This document shows positions 1-12,333 of a DNA stretch of 64,000 nt, one piece after another (the stretch's first letter is position 1; each line of letters starts with the position of its first letter). The stretch spans positions 23,933,475-23,997,474 of the forward strand of contig CM040441.1 in assembly GCA_022749755.1 (NCBI GenBank). The letters are read 5' to 3'. The DNA is from Azadirachta indica (lineage: Eukaryota; Streptophyta; Magnoliopsida; Sapindales; Meliaceae). Made by a program: the position numbers and the translations under genes. The notes beneath the pieces are model-generated. The model worked only from the letters and a program-made list of their open reading frames with translations, was not told the origin of the DNA and searched no databases.

Positions 1-136
1 TGCTAACAAAACACAAGATATATTACATTTTCTACGTGAACCATATCTATTTAATAGTCACGTGAACAGTACCTAAAAACTCAACACATTAACATTAACA
101 GAGAAAAATTGTTGGAAATTGGAATACATTACATAC

Positions 137-2590
137 CTCCATCCTGGTATGTAAACATACTGTAAAGATTCAACAAGTAGCTCAAGTTGCTTTCTGAGGA
201 GTTCAAATATTTGTCTTCCCTCTTCAAAATTGCTGCCAAATGCTGTCCGAGAAATCACATCGGCTGCCAAAGTTTGAATATGAGGCCACACATCTAACTC
301 ACATGATTCATTTTCCAAGACTAACATCTTCCATTTCTCCACCATGTCTTTACAACTTGTATAAAGTTGAGGTAACATATCCTGTAATGGAAAAAACCAG
401 GTGAGTGCATGGAGTTTTTATGTGTATGTGAAATGAAAATTAAAGATAGAATTAATTAACCTTCAACTTGTCGAAATGGAAAGCTGGGTTAGCAATTTTT
501 CTGACTTTGAACCATTGCTCACCCTCGTACATGACCATCCCATTAACAAACAACCTGCCAAGAGGGCTTCTCCGGAATTTTTGAAAGATTTCATTCTTAT
601 ACAAAATCTCTCTTATTAAACTGGGATCTGTGATGAATATGCTTGGTGTTGGACCAATCCACATAAAAGAATTCTTACCTGAACTTTTAAAAAATTAATC
701 AATTAGTAATTTTAATTTGCTCTCTTTTATTATTTTCTATCAACATCTTTAATTAAAATCATGCTCAAGGTACATAAATGTGAGATGTAGGATTCAAGTT
801 CCAAGCATCTTGTATCAAAATTAAGTTTATACCAGTTAAATCAACAAGCCTTGGTGATCTTTTTTGCGTTATTTTTAGGATTAACTTATAATAAGTTGTT
901 CTATTTTTTTAATTTTCAGTTAATTTTTATGGGTATTGAGACCTCTCAACCCCTAGAAAGCTATATCTCACAAAAATTAAGTGTTTATTTTTTCTTAATT
1001 AGTTAAAAGGATTTTTTTAATGATAAAAACTTTTTTTAAATTTTTAGATATTATTTGATTGACACTGAATAAGGGATTTTAAGAATTAAAAAAATTATTT
1101 TTTGTTTTATTAAAAAAAATTTAAAATTTATACTTTTGACAATAAAGTTTCTTTGGTTTTCTTAAATTGTCTAAGATATACTTATTTTATTTTAAAAATT
1201 TTACGTTATTTTTTAAAAATAAAATAAAACTTTCTTCATTAAAGTAATTAAACAAAAATTTTCTTCAAAAAATTATTTATAATAACTAAACATGTAATAA
1301 ATTTTTTAAAAAATTTTATTTATAATGGAATAAAAGGTCTATTCCAAAAAAAGAGAAAAATTCTATTTAGAACACTCTACTAAACAGACCCTAAGTCTTT
1401 GTGTAATAAGTTAAAAGAAAATTTTGCGTGGTCCATTTGTCCTCCATGATACAAATTAAAAAATTTGAATTATGTAGTAATTATAGACAATCAAAACACT
1501 GTTTGTATAGAATTTTTTGACATAATGTTGACAATTAAGAAAATAAATTTGGTGGGCAACGCCTTTATTAGGTAGTGATGATTCATATAAAGTTGAAAAC
1601 ATAATCCCATCAATTTCAACACAAACCAAAAGGTCCATGATATTGACACGAAGAGAAAAAGGTCCATGATATCTCATCACTTTACACCCACAGAACATGA
1701 ACGTTGTTTTGTATTTTTCTGCTGCCAGTCAAAGTAGGTATCGTTGCTAGAAACAGGAGGAAAGAATAAGAACAATTTTACAAATTAGACATATTAAATT
1801 GGATATATGTATTAATTATATATTAATTAATTATATAATTAGATTCAATGTCTACCATTAAATATGTCTAAACACCTATAAATAATATAAACATTAGTGT
1901 AAAAAAATTTATATGTACATAGAGAAAAAAGATCAATAATTATGTTATTGTATACATATTCTATACTAATCGTAAATTGTTGAATTTAAATAGTTAAAGT
2001 TGAATATGATATTTACATGTATAATTAATAGTCAAAGTTAATTTCAATAGTTAGATATCTTTAAAGTTAACACTTTATAAATGATATAAAAATATATATA
2101 AAATAATGGGTATGCAAATCCATTTTCATACACGCGCATGTGCGTGCGCGCGTGCACACACACACATATATATATATATAAACCAAGATGATAAATAACT
2201 ATTTTATTATTAATATAATTTATGATGAAAAGGGCAAACTTAAAACACAAGCTAATTAACGAGAAAGAACTATATCAAGAATTTAAAAGCAAATTAATAT
2301 TTCGTACCGTATTTGCTGATAATATGATGCTCGAAAGGCAGAATCCGTGACGTTATGTCGACGGAAACGGGAATGGGTTTGCTTGATGCTTCTTTGCTCA
2401 TTCTGTTCATCTCTTTGGTGTCTCCATGAAAGAGTTTGTAGGAGCTTCCGGAGAAACCCTGCTGTCTAAGCAACTTTTCTAGCTTCTTCGGCTTTAACCA
2501 TACCCAATTAAGAAGCTTCCACGCTAGAATTATGGTAGCAAAAGCAAAAGAGAAAGCCATGGGCCAAACTGATGAAATCTCCATTTTCAT
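137..2590 (-). CDS. Cytochrome P450, CYP72A family (N-terminal half, exons 1-3; continues off the left edge)
   Basis: Membrane-bound haem monooxygenase of the endoplasmic reticulum. CYP72A members oxidise terpenoids and related small molecules; this one's substrate cannot be read from sequence. Three exons join in frame with GT-AG borders: 2590-2308, 678-461 and 381-137, giving about 249 residues against roughly 515 for the family. Residues 1-30 hold a hydrophobic anchor followed by the KPKKLEKLLRQQGF-type hinge usual in CYP72A. Exon 2 gives KNSFMWIGPTPSIF and the C-helix WFKVR (WxxxR) followed by KIANPAFHFDKLK; exon 3 gives ADVISRTAFGSNFEEG and ends at YIPGWR. The I-helix, ExxR and haem-cysteine regions lie outside the window. 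ATG 2590 (MKMEISS) is preferred; an ATG two codons later is also possible. No frameshift or stop is seen, so it is probably functional. Bases 1-136 are intron 3. Confidence 0.9.
679..2307 (-). other. Intron 1 of the CYP72A gene (about 1.6 kb)
   Basis: Bounded by GTACGA after the codon start TACG (exon 1) and by a TTCAG acceptor before GTAAGAATTC (exon 2); the split codon restores the conserved YGKN. The interior is AT-rich with long A/T runs and a CA/TA microsatellite near 2132-2180. I see no coding segment in it. Confidence 0.8.
2132..2180. repeat. Alternating GTGCGC/CACACA/TATATA microsatellite
   Basis: A purine-pyrimidine alternating tract runs from GTGCGCGCGTG through CACACACA into TATATATA inside the P450 intron. 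Such mixed tracts are typically length-polymorphic. Confidence 0.7.
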
Positions 2591-2599
2591 TGAAGACAA

Positions 2600-3419
2600 A
2601 GAGAGGAGAACGTAAGAGAAGAGGTTGAGATTTTAATCAGACAAGGGATATCGTAGTTTTTAAGGAATTATGGTGGCCCTCTACTTTTTAAGGAAAATAA
2701 CAAATGAGTTTCACTATTAGTATATTATCATTTTAATCCTTCAACATAATTAAAATAATAAAATAGAATATATTGTCTTCATTATTAACAATTCAGTACC
2801 CACTATATATGTGTGTGTGTGTAATCATGCATAGATATTGAAGTTTAATATCTGCAACAATTGTTTTCAGATTTATTGGTTGATTTATATGGCAATGAAT
2901 CAAAAACATGTGTACATATTTGTGTGAAATTAATTTGCACAAATTTTAATAGAGCAAAAATTACAAATTATATTAAATAAAATTACTCATATAAGGTTTT
3001 TCTTTTAAGAATAAACGTCAAAAAATATTAGGGAAAAATTAAACTCCAGAATTGAGATTAAATAAAGTATTTTTTGTTACAAAAGAGTACGTTAATTTAT
3101 CCAATAAAGTATCTCAAAGTGTTATATTTTTAAATCCATCTTTATATACCCCATAAGTGTAAGATGTTAATGACAAGATTGAGCCATCAACTCAATCAAT
3201 AAATCAATATTTGAACACCAAAAACTAGAGAAAATTCATATAAATTTCAGAACATGCAAGATGGAAAAAATAGACCTGATACATGAATGCGTTAAAGCCA
3301 AACAAACAGCTCATTAATGCAGAGGAAATGTTAGAAAAACATGTGAAATCACATTCTCTGTTCAATAAAAGAAATATATACTAATAAGTGAATTTTCAAA
3401 TCATATATAGAAGCTAGCC
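2600..3419. other. Upstream of the P450; no gene seen
   Basis: AT-rich 5' flank of the minus-strand P450, so its promoter should lie just above 2600. I saw no clear TATA box at a convincing distance and no coding segment. Confidence 0.5.
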
Positions 3420-3900
3420 TCTCATTTTTCAAGCAAATTGGAATATTTGAGCCTAGCTTTTGACCAGATGGAGAGCCTCTGCACAGCACAGCCTCTACAA
3501 TAACAGAACCAAAGAATCATAAGCCATGCATATTTACTGAGTCTCATAGAATATTTTAATGAAATAAGGACTCACTCACTCGTACACTCTACTTGAAGCC
3601 CCTTGTCTTTACCATCTTCTCCCTCACTCAGCTAAACACGTTTGATTGATTCATAGCATGTAACAGAATATGCTGAGATGAGTAGGAGTGCTGGAAACAG
3701 TCACTGCGACAATGGAGTGACCAGCAACAACAACAACACCGATACTTCTTCATTGGTATTGATATTCTTTCTTTCGTGCAATTATATATCCTTGTTAGTC
3801 TGTGTGATGATTGGATGGTTGTTATTTACAACAAATAAACACATGTATTAATAATTCTTAAGGAGGCTCAACTCATCATCATCTTGAGATTAAATTGAAA
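3420..3900 (-). repeat. Inverted copy of the block at about 13980-14480 (and 36240-36720)
   Basis: Read on the minus strand, this block aligns to 13980-14480. Shared landmarks are the segment around CAAATTGGAATA, the AAATAAGGACTCACT boundary, the AACAACAACAACACC/GATACTTCTTCATTG stretch and the GAGGAGGCTC near 3855-3870. The plus strand at about 3680-3750 reads as an exon-like Asn-rich piece (NGVTSNNNNTDTSS) ending in CATTG followed by GTATTG, a donor-like border. A similar piece recurs at 42590-42660. Confidence 0.6.
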
Positions 3901-3949
3901 TTTAGGATGCGCAGATAACAATAACGTTTAGTCCATATTATTAATCCTT

Positions 3950-4915
3950 CTTCTCCCACGTAATCATCTTCTCCTCCCTTCTTCTCCCTTCTCCTCCCTT
4001 CTCTACCACCTTGCATGCACCACCTCTACCTTTTCTGCTTCCCACACTGTTGCCTTATGATTCGACCAAGTTGCTGTCAATACCTCCCAAGAGGCACATT
4101 TCTTTGCGTAGCCCAAAAACTCCTTAATGCAATCTATTGTCTTCTTTAGACATGCCAAAGAAAGAACCAAACAATTTCAATCATAGAACTAAGATGAAAT
4201 TCAGAAACATTAAAACCGGTGGAAACAATTTCAATGATAAGAACTTTTATTATAGTGAAATACAAACAAAATCATTCAAATTCAAATTCAACAAACAAAT
4301 CGAGTAATCTTTATCAAATTACACAATTAGAAAATATAACCATGAATTAAATGAAGAATCTTAATAATTATCAATCAAAAATAAAGTGAACAATATCCCA
4401 GGATTAGGATAAATCTTGAAAGAACCTACAATGCAATAAGACTATAATTACAACATGAAAACCTCATTTTTGACCCATGAAATTTTACCAAGCGGCACAA
4501 ATTCCAGACAACAATGATTACACTCCAAAATCAATAAGAGGAAGCAAGTATAGGAAGGGAATCATTGGCCAAAAAGGCAATAGGATAATCCACCATCACA
4601 TAAAAAAGCCTAATTACAAGAACTTATATATAAATACAAACAGAAACCATTAAATTCAATCAACTTAATTAGTAGACAAGTAGAGAAGTAAACCTTGTGA
4701 TTAATTTGGGGCTGTCGATCAGAGCTAGAAAACTTCTGAGCATAAATCCAAGACTGCTCTTTTGGGCAACCCTGACGACAACTAAGTCGACGCATAATTC
4801 AACGACGAACCTCTGCTCTGCTCTGAGATTAAGCAGTTGACTCTACTGTTGAGGAAATTGGATTTTAATTTAACTTAATTTAGGGATGGCGGAAAAAAGT
4901 TGGACTAGGTTTTAA
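3950..4915 (-). pseudogene. Broken copy of the unrecognised local gene family (copy on the minus strand)
   Basis: An exon-like segment at 4795-4694 (minus) begins MRRLSCRQGC and ends CACAAG before GTTTAC, a splice donor also found at the equivalent place near 40376. Around 4100-4160 (minus) is a remnant of the family's coiled-coil exon, recognisable by its match to 17800-17850 and 44120-44170. Between 3980 and 4040 lies a piece resembling the family's proline-rich first exon, but in plus orientation, so the copy is rearranged. Bases 4333-4915 align directly with 40015-40590. No intact reading frame remains. Confidence 0.45.
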
Positions 4916-4917
4916 TG

Positions 4918-7900
4918 ATAATATGTATATATGTATATATGTTGATACCAAAATTTGTGGCTTTGATACCACACAGTAAAAAATAAATTTTTATTCTTCT
5001 TTTACTCGAAAGAATAAGCACTCTTTTTTATTACTTATTTTCCAAAGAAATTCTCATATTCCTTCTTCATGAAGAGAATGAGATACATATAAGCCCTAAT
5101 TTTTTTATTCTAGTAATATTATAAGTTTAACAGAATTTAAAGTGTATCTCGCAAAATCTAAACTTGTCTTAAATTAAGATTCTCAATTCTAGTTACGCTT
5201 TTCGCATAAGGATTTTTGTCAAGTGGTAGCCTTCCCAACTGATCAGACTTACTTATGTGACATTCGGTCTAAGTCCTTCCTAAGTTGATCTAAACAGGAC
5301 ACACTGGAACTACCCAAGTATTAGGCCAGTTAGCATGAAATCCATTTCCTACACAGGCCAATGGTTACTTCTCTGGGTTCACGATTTCTTTGACACATCA
5401 GTCAGATTCTTCTAACCAAAATTCATTTTCGATCGATCTGAACAGATATATGTGCTTACTAGCGTGCAACCCGCTAATTTCCTCAGGCCTCAGACTATTC
5501 CCAAACATCAAGCCCTTTAGTCCAATAAATTTGGCCATTTTCACTGGATACTTTTATTCTAGGATGACTTTAATTGTTCTTGGGCAGCATCAGACTGAAC
5601 AGATTATCACGTATAGTCTGCAGGCCCCCTTCCTAAACTAGTATCCCTATCACTTTCCTGAGCATTAGATCTTTCCTATAATCTGACGAGAATTGAAACA
5701 TTCCTGGTAGCCGAACACCAAGCACAGTAACGGCTTTTGAAATCTAAATGAAACGCCAACGGCGTAAAATTGAGTCTACTCTTCACCTCGATTCTCACTC
5801 AAGCAATTGATGTGTATAAATGCTATAACTGTTATCACTTCTAAACCCTTTATTATGCTGTTGTGTGACTCTGTGCCAATTGGCCACCCTATTCTCAAGA
5901 TCGCCACCTTAGTTAATGACCGCTTGGCATCATTAGAGCCATTCATTTTTGTTATAACGCAGATAAAAGAAGGTAAAATGAGTATAAAAACTTTAACTCC
6001 CTTTTCACCACTTTACTTTCTCGTGTTTTCCACAAGGTTCTGAAAACTCTTTTCGTTCTCTGTAGACTTCATCTTCTATTTGCGAGCAAGCTCTATCACA
6101 TCTCTGCTGCTTATCCTCCACTCACCGGTAAACTTCCTAACTCAGTAAATTGCCTTTCCTCCAAACTGTTCATATTGTGTGAATTTTTATGTTACTGCGA
6201 TGCGAACTGGTTGTGTTATTTGAGAAAAATGTCATGCTTTTGTTCGATTTTCTTTGCAATTTCTTCTGTAACGCAAACTTACTTTAGCACCTTTAAACAT
6301 TATAGTAGACTTAGGAATCGAGACATTTGGTAGAAAGCATTTTTAGAAATAAACTAGGGCTTTTAGGCTTCTTTTGCTCGAACAGGTTTTTTGACCGGGT
6401 TTAGATTATGACATTAGGACCTCATAAGAACCCTAAAACCAAGTTCTGTGATTGAAAGGAAACATCTCTAATTTTATACATCAAGACTCCCTTTTTGGGC
6501 AATTTCGAATTTGTCTGGATAGAATTGTAGCTTAACTATTGTTGTACCTCAAGGTGAGTTTTGAATTGACCAGCCCATATTGGTGTTTACTTAGGTTAAC
6601 CGTTGCAAGACTTGAGAAACTTGATATGAGGGACATTCCAATTAGCCCAGGAAATGAATTTGACACTTTCTCAACAAATTCATTTGAGACAGATAATGAA
6701 GGTTAGAACCGATTTCTTCATAGGATTGAAGCTAAGCTCATTAGGGAATACGGAACCATTGGCTTAAACAAGGCCAAACCCCTAGCCATTTTTGACCTCG
6801 ACACTGAGATCCCTTTAACCATCTTAAACCCTAGATCAAACGCCTTTAAATGTTTTCATCTAGAACCTGAAGTGGTAATCTTATCTGACAGTTCTTTTGA
6901 TCATACTCAAGGAGAAATGAACCCTAAAAAATCCAATGTGGTAGACCAAGAATTCTCTAAAGTCTTGTAGACAGAGTTACCCAGTAACCTAATTAGCCCG
7001 TACCTTCAAATCTAGTCTCTGAACATATATCCAAGGTGCTTTTGGTTCCGAGTAGACAAGGGGATAAGAATGCAAGTGATGATTAAGAAAAAAATGATGA
7101 GTTTGAAAATGACTAGGATGAATTAGACTCCAGAGAGATCCCTTATATTGATAGTAGTTATTGCTTGTGGTCCAATACCCTCCCTCTGACCTAGCCAGAG
7201 AGAACAGCCCATTCAAAACCGATAAATTCCCTTATAGTATCACTAAGGTTGACCTCATAACCTTTAAGAAACCTAACCACATCTTTGAATCCGTCACCTT
7301 TAGAATTCCCAAGGCTAATGAATTCTCAACCTACCCTAGGGGGATGAGGTGGCTTTCAACAAGGAGCTATTCCTCATTGGGGCTAAATTACCACTACAGC
7401 CCTACTTTACCGCATTATTTTATAGTTTTGAGATTCCTCCCTACCAGCTGAACCTAAACGGCTAGTGTAACACCATGGGTTTATATGTGATTTAGGCTAT
7501 GGTCAAGCAAGCTCCACCAACCATTGATGAGATTAAACACATGTTCTTACTTAAAAGGGGGTCGAAGAAACACCCAAGTTTTTATCATCTTCAAGGTCGT
7601 ATCAAGGCTAATAAATTAATTACAGGTAACCTTTATTGCAACAAAGAGTGAAAGGATAGATGGTTTTATACAGGCAGAGATTGGTGTCAGTCCTCTCTGA
7701 TCTAGATGAGCATATATGGCCCTATGCCCTATGCGTTTAAACCTATCCTCCGTAAGTGTATCTAATAGAATCAACATGATGTGCTTTATTTTTTGTGCTG
7801 AAGACAATCACTAATGGTCTTCATTTCTTGTGCAACTGCTTGAGGTTCAAAGCCTGACCTGTCTGACCTTTTTTGTCAAAGATCAACGTGAGGCATGCAA

Positions 7901-8455
7901 AATAGGTTAATTAAAGGACTTTACTTTCCTCTAACCAACTTATAAGCTCTAGCATTGTCAAGATTACACCTACCAACGAAGAGCTTGAAGTTGCTCTCAC
8001 GGCAAGGAAAATATTTGCCTTAAAGGCTGACCAAGACGAATCTGTCATCGATAAGAGTAAGTATTTTGTTTGTCCCTCTTCTTTAAATATTTTTATTTCT
8101 ATTTATTTCTTGTATAAGTCCTTATTTCGTTTTTTATGCTTTATAGGGAAGATGGCTTCAAAGAGAGGCAAGGAAAAATTCTTGAGATCATTAGGTTTCA
8201 TCCTCTCTTCGTTAAATATTTACCCTGGGGCTTTAGCGCAAAACAAGGAAGAGTCCTCTAAAGGGGAAGAAGGTTTATCTGGGTTCCAAGAAGGGTAAAA
8301 AAGAAACTCTTAAGGACAAAGGAAAGCACCTAGTGAAAGTTTTTGAAGATGCTGGGAAGAGCTCGGCCAAAAAGTAACATACTGAACAAGGAGAGGAAAT
8401 TATTAAAGTGGACAGTCTCTCCTAAACAAACATCTCGGAGAACTATTATTATTGT
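4918..8455 (+). mobile_element. Degenerate retroelement insertion with a gypsy-type putative transposase domain remnant
   Basis: Homology between 4333-4915 and 40015-40590 stops at about 4917, and the inverted-duplication homology resumes at about 8455, so roughly 3.5 kb looks inserted. On the plus strand, 7343-7600 reads LFLIGAKLPLQPYFTA, then FYSFEIPPYQLNLNG, a stop, and later PPTIDEIKHMFLLKR. This is the pattern of the plant 'putative gypsy-type transposase' family (PF04195-like). A frameshift near 7343 joins it to the upstream frame (7161-7343), and at least two in-frame stops follow. Further in-frame pieces lie at 8150-8298 (Lys/Glu-rich). No paired LTRs, reverse transcriptase or integrase were recognised. 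Assignment rests on motif memory and has not been searched. Confidence 0.55.
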
Positions 8456-11230
8456 AGTTGGATAGTCTATCTTGGAACTTTTTTCAACTAAGATTTTTTT
8501 AAAAATATAATAACATAGTTGAAGGATTAAAATTTTTTATATAATAATTAAGTATAAAATAATTATCATTTTGATTTATTTCCACGTGAATCATCCAATA
8601 AATATTAAAATCATTCTAATGATGATCCAGTAATCAATTTTTTTATTTTAATCTATTGTCGGTCATTCTTTTTTCTAAATTAAAGGCAATTTTTTGCTTA
8701 CATTGTTTGTTTGCCTTTGTTAACCATTCTTCTCGTACAAAGTGTTACCAACAAAAGTATCGTCAAATATTCAAGTAATATATGAAATCTTACTAATCAC
8801 ACCTTCCTTTTCTCATAGCAATTAGTGAAAGAGAAAATCTAGCAAATATTCATTTACATTTTAGTTAAATCAAACTTTTGAAAACAAAATTTCACTAAAT
8901 ATACATAATAATAAGGATCCACCAAAATATCAAATCTTATTAGACATGCCCCTTTCTTTAAAGCAATAATTAAAAATTAATCCACCAAATTATTTTATTA
9001 AATAAAACTTCAAAAATTAAAATTTCACTAAATATATACAATAAAAGGAATTAGAAACACAAAAGTCATAGGAAGAAAAGTTACATGCTATATCATTGAA
9101 ATCAACAAATAAGAATGAAAACTAAAACAAATGAAAAGTTTTGATTATTCAATTCTTAGTAGTTGTAATCTCTAATCCTTAAAAATTTAATAAAAGTCAA
9201 TATAAACTTAGTCAAGTTCATGATATATATAAAGGTTTTTCACCCTCAGTTTCTTCATTTTCATGCTCAAATGCAAAGATGAATAATGAACATGACAGAC
9301 AAATTTGGTTTTGCTAATAATTTAATTAGGGTTTCTCTCTTAACATAGCTATTATTTTTGTTTTCACTAAATACCTCTACACAATTTATGTATTTTAAAA
9401 TTTAAACTTGGTCAACCAATTAAATAAAAAATAATTAAGTAAAAAGGATTTAAGCAATATAAATTTACAACTTAAAATTTTTGAGTTTGTTTTCCATATT
9501 TGGTATTGTCGCAAGTTAAAACATATATTCCTATTCACCAAAATAGAAAAGTAATCAAGGCCAACACCAACATAAGTTAAATTAATAACTCAATGAATTC
9601 TACAAAATCATTTACGTAACGCAAGTAAAAATAAAAATTAAATTGAAAGTCTATATAAATAAAAAACATGTTTATGTATTTGGGAGTTTAATTTGTTACC
9701 AAATGTAATGGAATAAAAATCTCAAATTGTACTAAATAAAATTTTGCTTATATAAATTCTTTTATAGTAAATTAAAAAATATTAAAATAAATTAAAATTA
9801 AAAATTAAGAATAAACAAAGTGATCCTTGTTACAAAAAGAGTACATTAATTTATCAAATAACATATCTTAAAATGTTACAAAAAGAGTATTTTAATATAC
9901 TCCGTAGTGTGTAAAATGTTAATCACAAAATTGAGTCGTTAACTCAATAATTAAATCCAAACATAATGTTATTATATTATAAATAATTATAAAGTAAAAT
10001 ATAATCTTTAGAACTTTTAAAATTATGTAAACATCAGCATTTTATAATGATATAAATAATTAAATATAAATAGTTTAAAAAATATTTAACAAATTATAAA
10101 CATGATCATAAACATTTCATAAAATAATAATAATTTTTGTTCAATATAGTATAAAGCATTTTAGAAATTTGATCATTAATCTTTAATAAGTGGACAACTA
10201 GTAACTCAACTAGCCAATCATTAACAGAAATTATGAACAATTAACTAAAATATTTATTAAAAACTAATCATAATTTTTGCGTTAAAAAATAATATTTAAA
10301 GTATTTATAAAATATTTAATAGTTTAAAAATTGCATTTGGGTGAAATTAATTTGTGACAAATTGTAATGGAACAAATCAATTATTTTGATTTTATAAACT
10401 CATTTAAAATATGTATTAATTAATAAGAATGAAATAATGGAATTAATGTGGTATATATATTATTGGGAAACTAATTACTAAGGTGTTTGGGTTGGATTGG
10501 GAATTCTAGTTTACTCAAGTGGGTGTGGAGTCGAATTCAAATCCTAAATTAGTTAATTACCGTTAAAGCTTTAGAAAACCTAATCCCCAATTCAATTCCA
10601 CCCCTCCCTCCCTCCCTCTCTCCTACAAATCAAACCAAGCAACAGTTTATTCAATTCCTTTTAGCTTGTTTTCAAAAAGTGGGGCCACCACCGTCCTCAA
10701 CACCACCACCGTCCATGCACCACTTCTACCTTTTCCGCTTCCTAAAAACCAATTCCTTATTGACTAATGATTTCCTTCTTGTACTTCTAGTTTATAGTTT
10801 GATTTTCTATGGTCTAATACCTGTTTCAAATGCCGTTTTCACATTACAATTATAGTTTCATTTGCAGTTCTTCCAAGAGTTGCCCTATCCTAAGATTTTT
10901 TTTTTTTTTGGTGTATAATTATCAAGATTCTTCCTTCAATTTATGTTGTTTTTCTGAGGTTTGAGAATTTTCAGGTCTTTATTCAATGATAGGATTTCAG
11001 CTTTTGGTTTTAATATTTTTGAATGTGATATTTGGTAATGGGTTTATAGCAGTGGTTGAAAAAGATAATAGATTGCATAAAGAAATTACTTGGTTGAGGG
11101 ATCAACTTTTGTCCTATGCAGAACATGGTGACAATAGACAAATGGATATAAACGTTGGTCGTCCATATACAGATATCACTTGCATTGACCAATGAGAACA
11201 ATTATTCAACAATGGTATTGATATTTTTCT
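8455..11230 (+). repeat. Left arm of a large inverted duplication (partner 43985-46625)
   Basis: The reverse complement of 43985-46625 follows this segment in order: the TTTTTTATATAATAA stretch near 8530, the CATAGCAATTAGT segment near 8815, TTTCACTAAATATA repeats near 8890 and 9020, the CCCCAATTCAATTCC segment near 10590, and the coiled-coil exon near 11050-11210. Divergence is moderate and there are many indels. Bases 8455-10580 are AT-rich with no gene. Confidence 0.7.
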
Positions 11231-11537
11231 ATGCGATAACCTTTGTTAGTTTTTGTTTTATTACTAATGAAATTAATGAAATGATGCAAAGTGAAAGACT
11301 CATAATTAAAGATGCAATGATTTCCTTCTTTAACATGCCACTATTAGTTTAATCTGCAATGATTGAAAGGCTATTTAACATATCCAATTCCTTTGTCTAT
11401 AGGAAAATGGGCTTATTGAAAATGTGACCATGGAGAATAAAGGCTAGGCCTTTACCATTCATGTGAAGTGCCCATGTGGTGCAAGTTATGAGGTTCTTCT
11501 TTTTGGAGGAGTCAACTATTGTAGAAGTAGCAGATAA
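10680..11537 (+). pseudogene. Unrecognised local gene family, plus-strand copy with coiled-coil and C-terminal exons
   Basis: Function unknown. Three exon-like parts are visible. A proline-rich first-exon remnant near 10680-10745 reads TVHAPLLPFPLP in one frame. A middle exon ending at 11214 encodes FIAVVEKDNRLHKEITWL, then RDQLLSYAEHGDNRQMD, a charged heptad-like helix; it closes AATG before GTATTG. A last exon at 11403-11537 starts after TATAG and encodes ENGLIENVTMENKG, an in-frame TAG, then AFTIHVKCPCGASYEVLLFG and a terminal TAA. The TAG marks this copy as a pseudogene unless the exon structure differs. The same last exon recurs at 17417-17539, 13600 and 35405. Confidence 0.45.
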
Positions 11538-11550
11538 TTTGCCCAATCAG

Positions 11551-11682
11551 TCCTTATGAAAGACTTAACATTGTGTAGATTGCAGTTTTGGTTTTGACAT
11601 TTTTTATTTATACATGTTTTCTTTTAGCTTTCGATGATGCCTAATCAGTCTTCATGAAAGACTTAGCGTTGTCTGGATTGCT
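11551..11682. repeat. Short tandem duplication
   Basis: A segment of about 45 bases, containing CAATCAGTC, then ATGAAAGACTTA, then GGATTG/AGATTG, occurs at about 11541-11583 and again at about 11640-11682. It lies just left of the border of the 5 kb duplication. Confidence 0.5.
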
Positions 11683-12333
11683 TATGCTCCCTTAATTAAA
11701 GATCAATCTGGTTAATTGTTTTAATGCTTGTCTGCAACAAACAAGGTGAAACTTTTAGACCTTAGACAATGCATAACGCATTCTTATAAGAAATAAATAA
11801 ATATTTAGGTAAAACAAACTTGAAACCTGAACATATATAATTAACCTCAGAGTCATTAAGGACAAGAGTCAGGTGGTTAATTATTTTAAAACTAATTAAT
11901 TTTCTATTAACAAAAATTACTAGAGAGGAAATTTTTAAAATAAAAATTTTGATAAATGGTTTTAGACTCCAAAAAAAAGAAATTTTGAATAATTTCATTG
12001 CTACGTAATTAATGAATTCAATTCAGATTTAGTATAGAGCCTTCAATGTGCCCATCGTATAATATATAAATTTTCAATCTGATTCTGGGTACAAATTTAT
12101 TAAAGCCTAGAGCCGACCCAGAATTTCGCCGCCATGCCGTAAATTCAATTCTGAAAACCCAACCTTTCACCCCCAACTTCTTATGCATTTAGTTGAGTTG
12201 GTTCCCAAATCTCATTCTTCAAGATTCCTCGTTTCCTTTGTCGCTTTCCCCATCCTTATAAGTTAATCAGTTACCCTTGTCATATTGGTTAAGAAACAAA
12301 CCTCTTAGATTTCTCAACAAGCAAATTCCAAGA

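Noticed and set aside
1456..1698. Minus-strand open frame inside the P450 intron
   Set aside because: Hydrophobic, AT-driven composition and no splice or homology support.
2590..2599. An upstream TTG start for the P450
   Set aside because: Two ATG codons in frame directly downstream fit the family start better.
4920..5000. A primer-binding-site-like GGCTTTGATACCAC near the left end of the retroelement
   Set aside because: It matches the initiator-tRNA site only imperfectly and on the strand opposite to the element's coding remnants, and no paired LTR was found.
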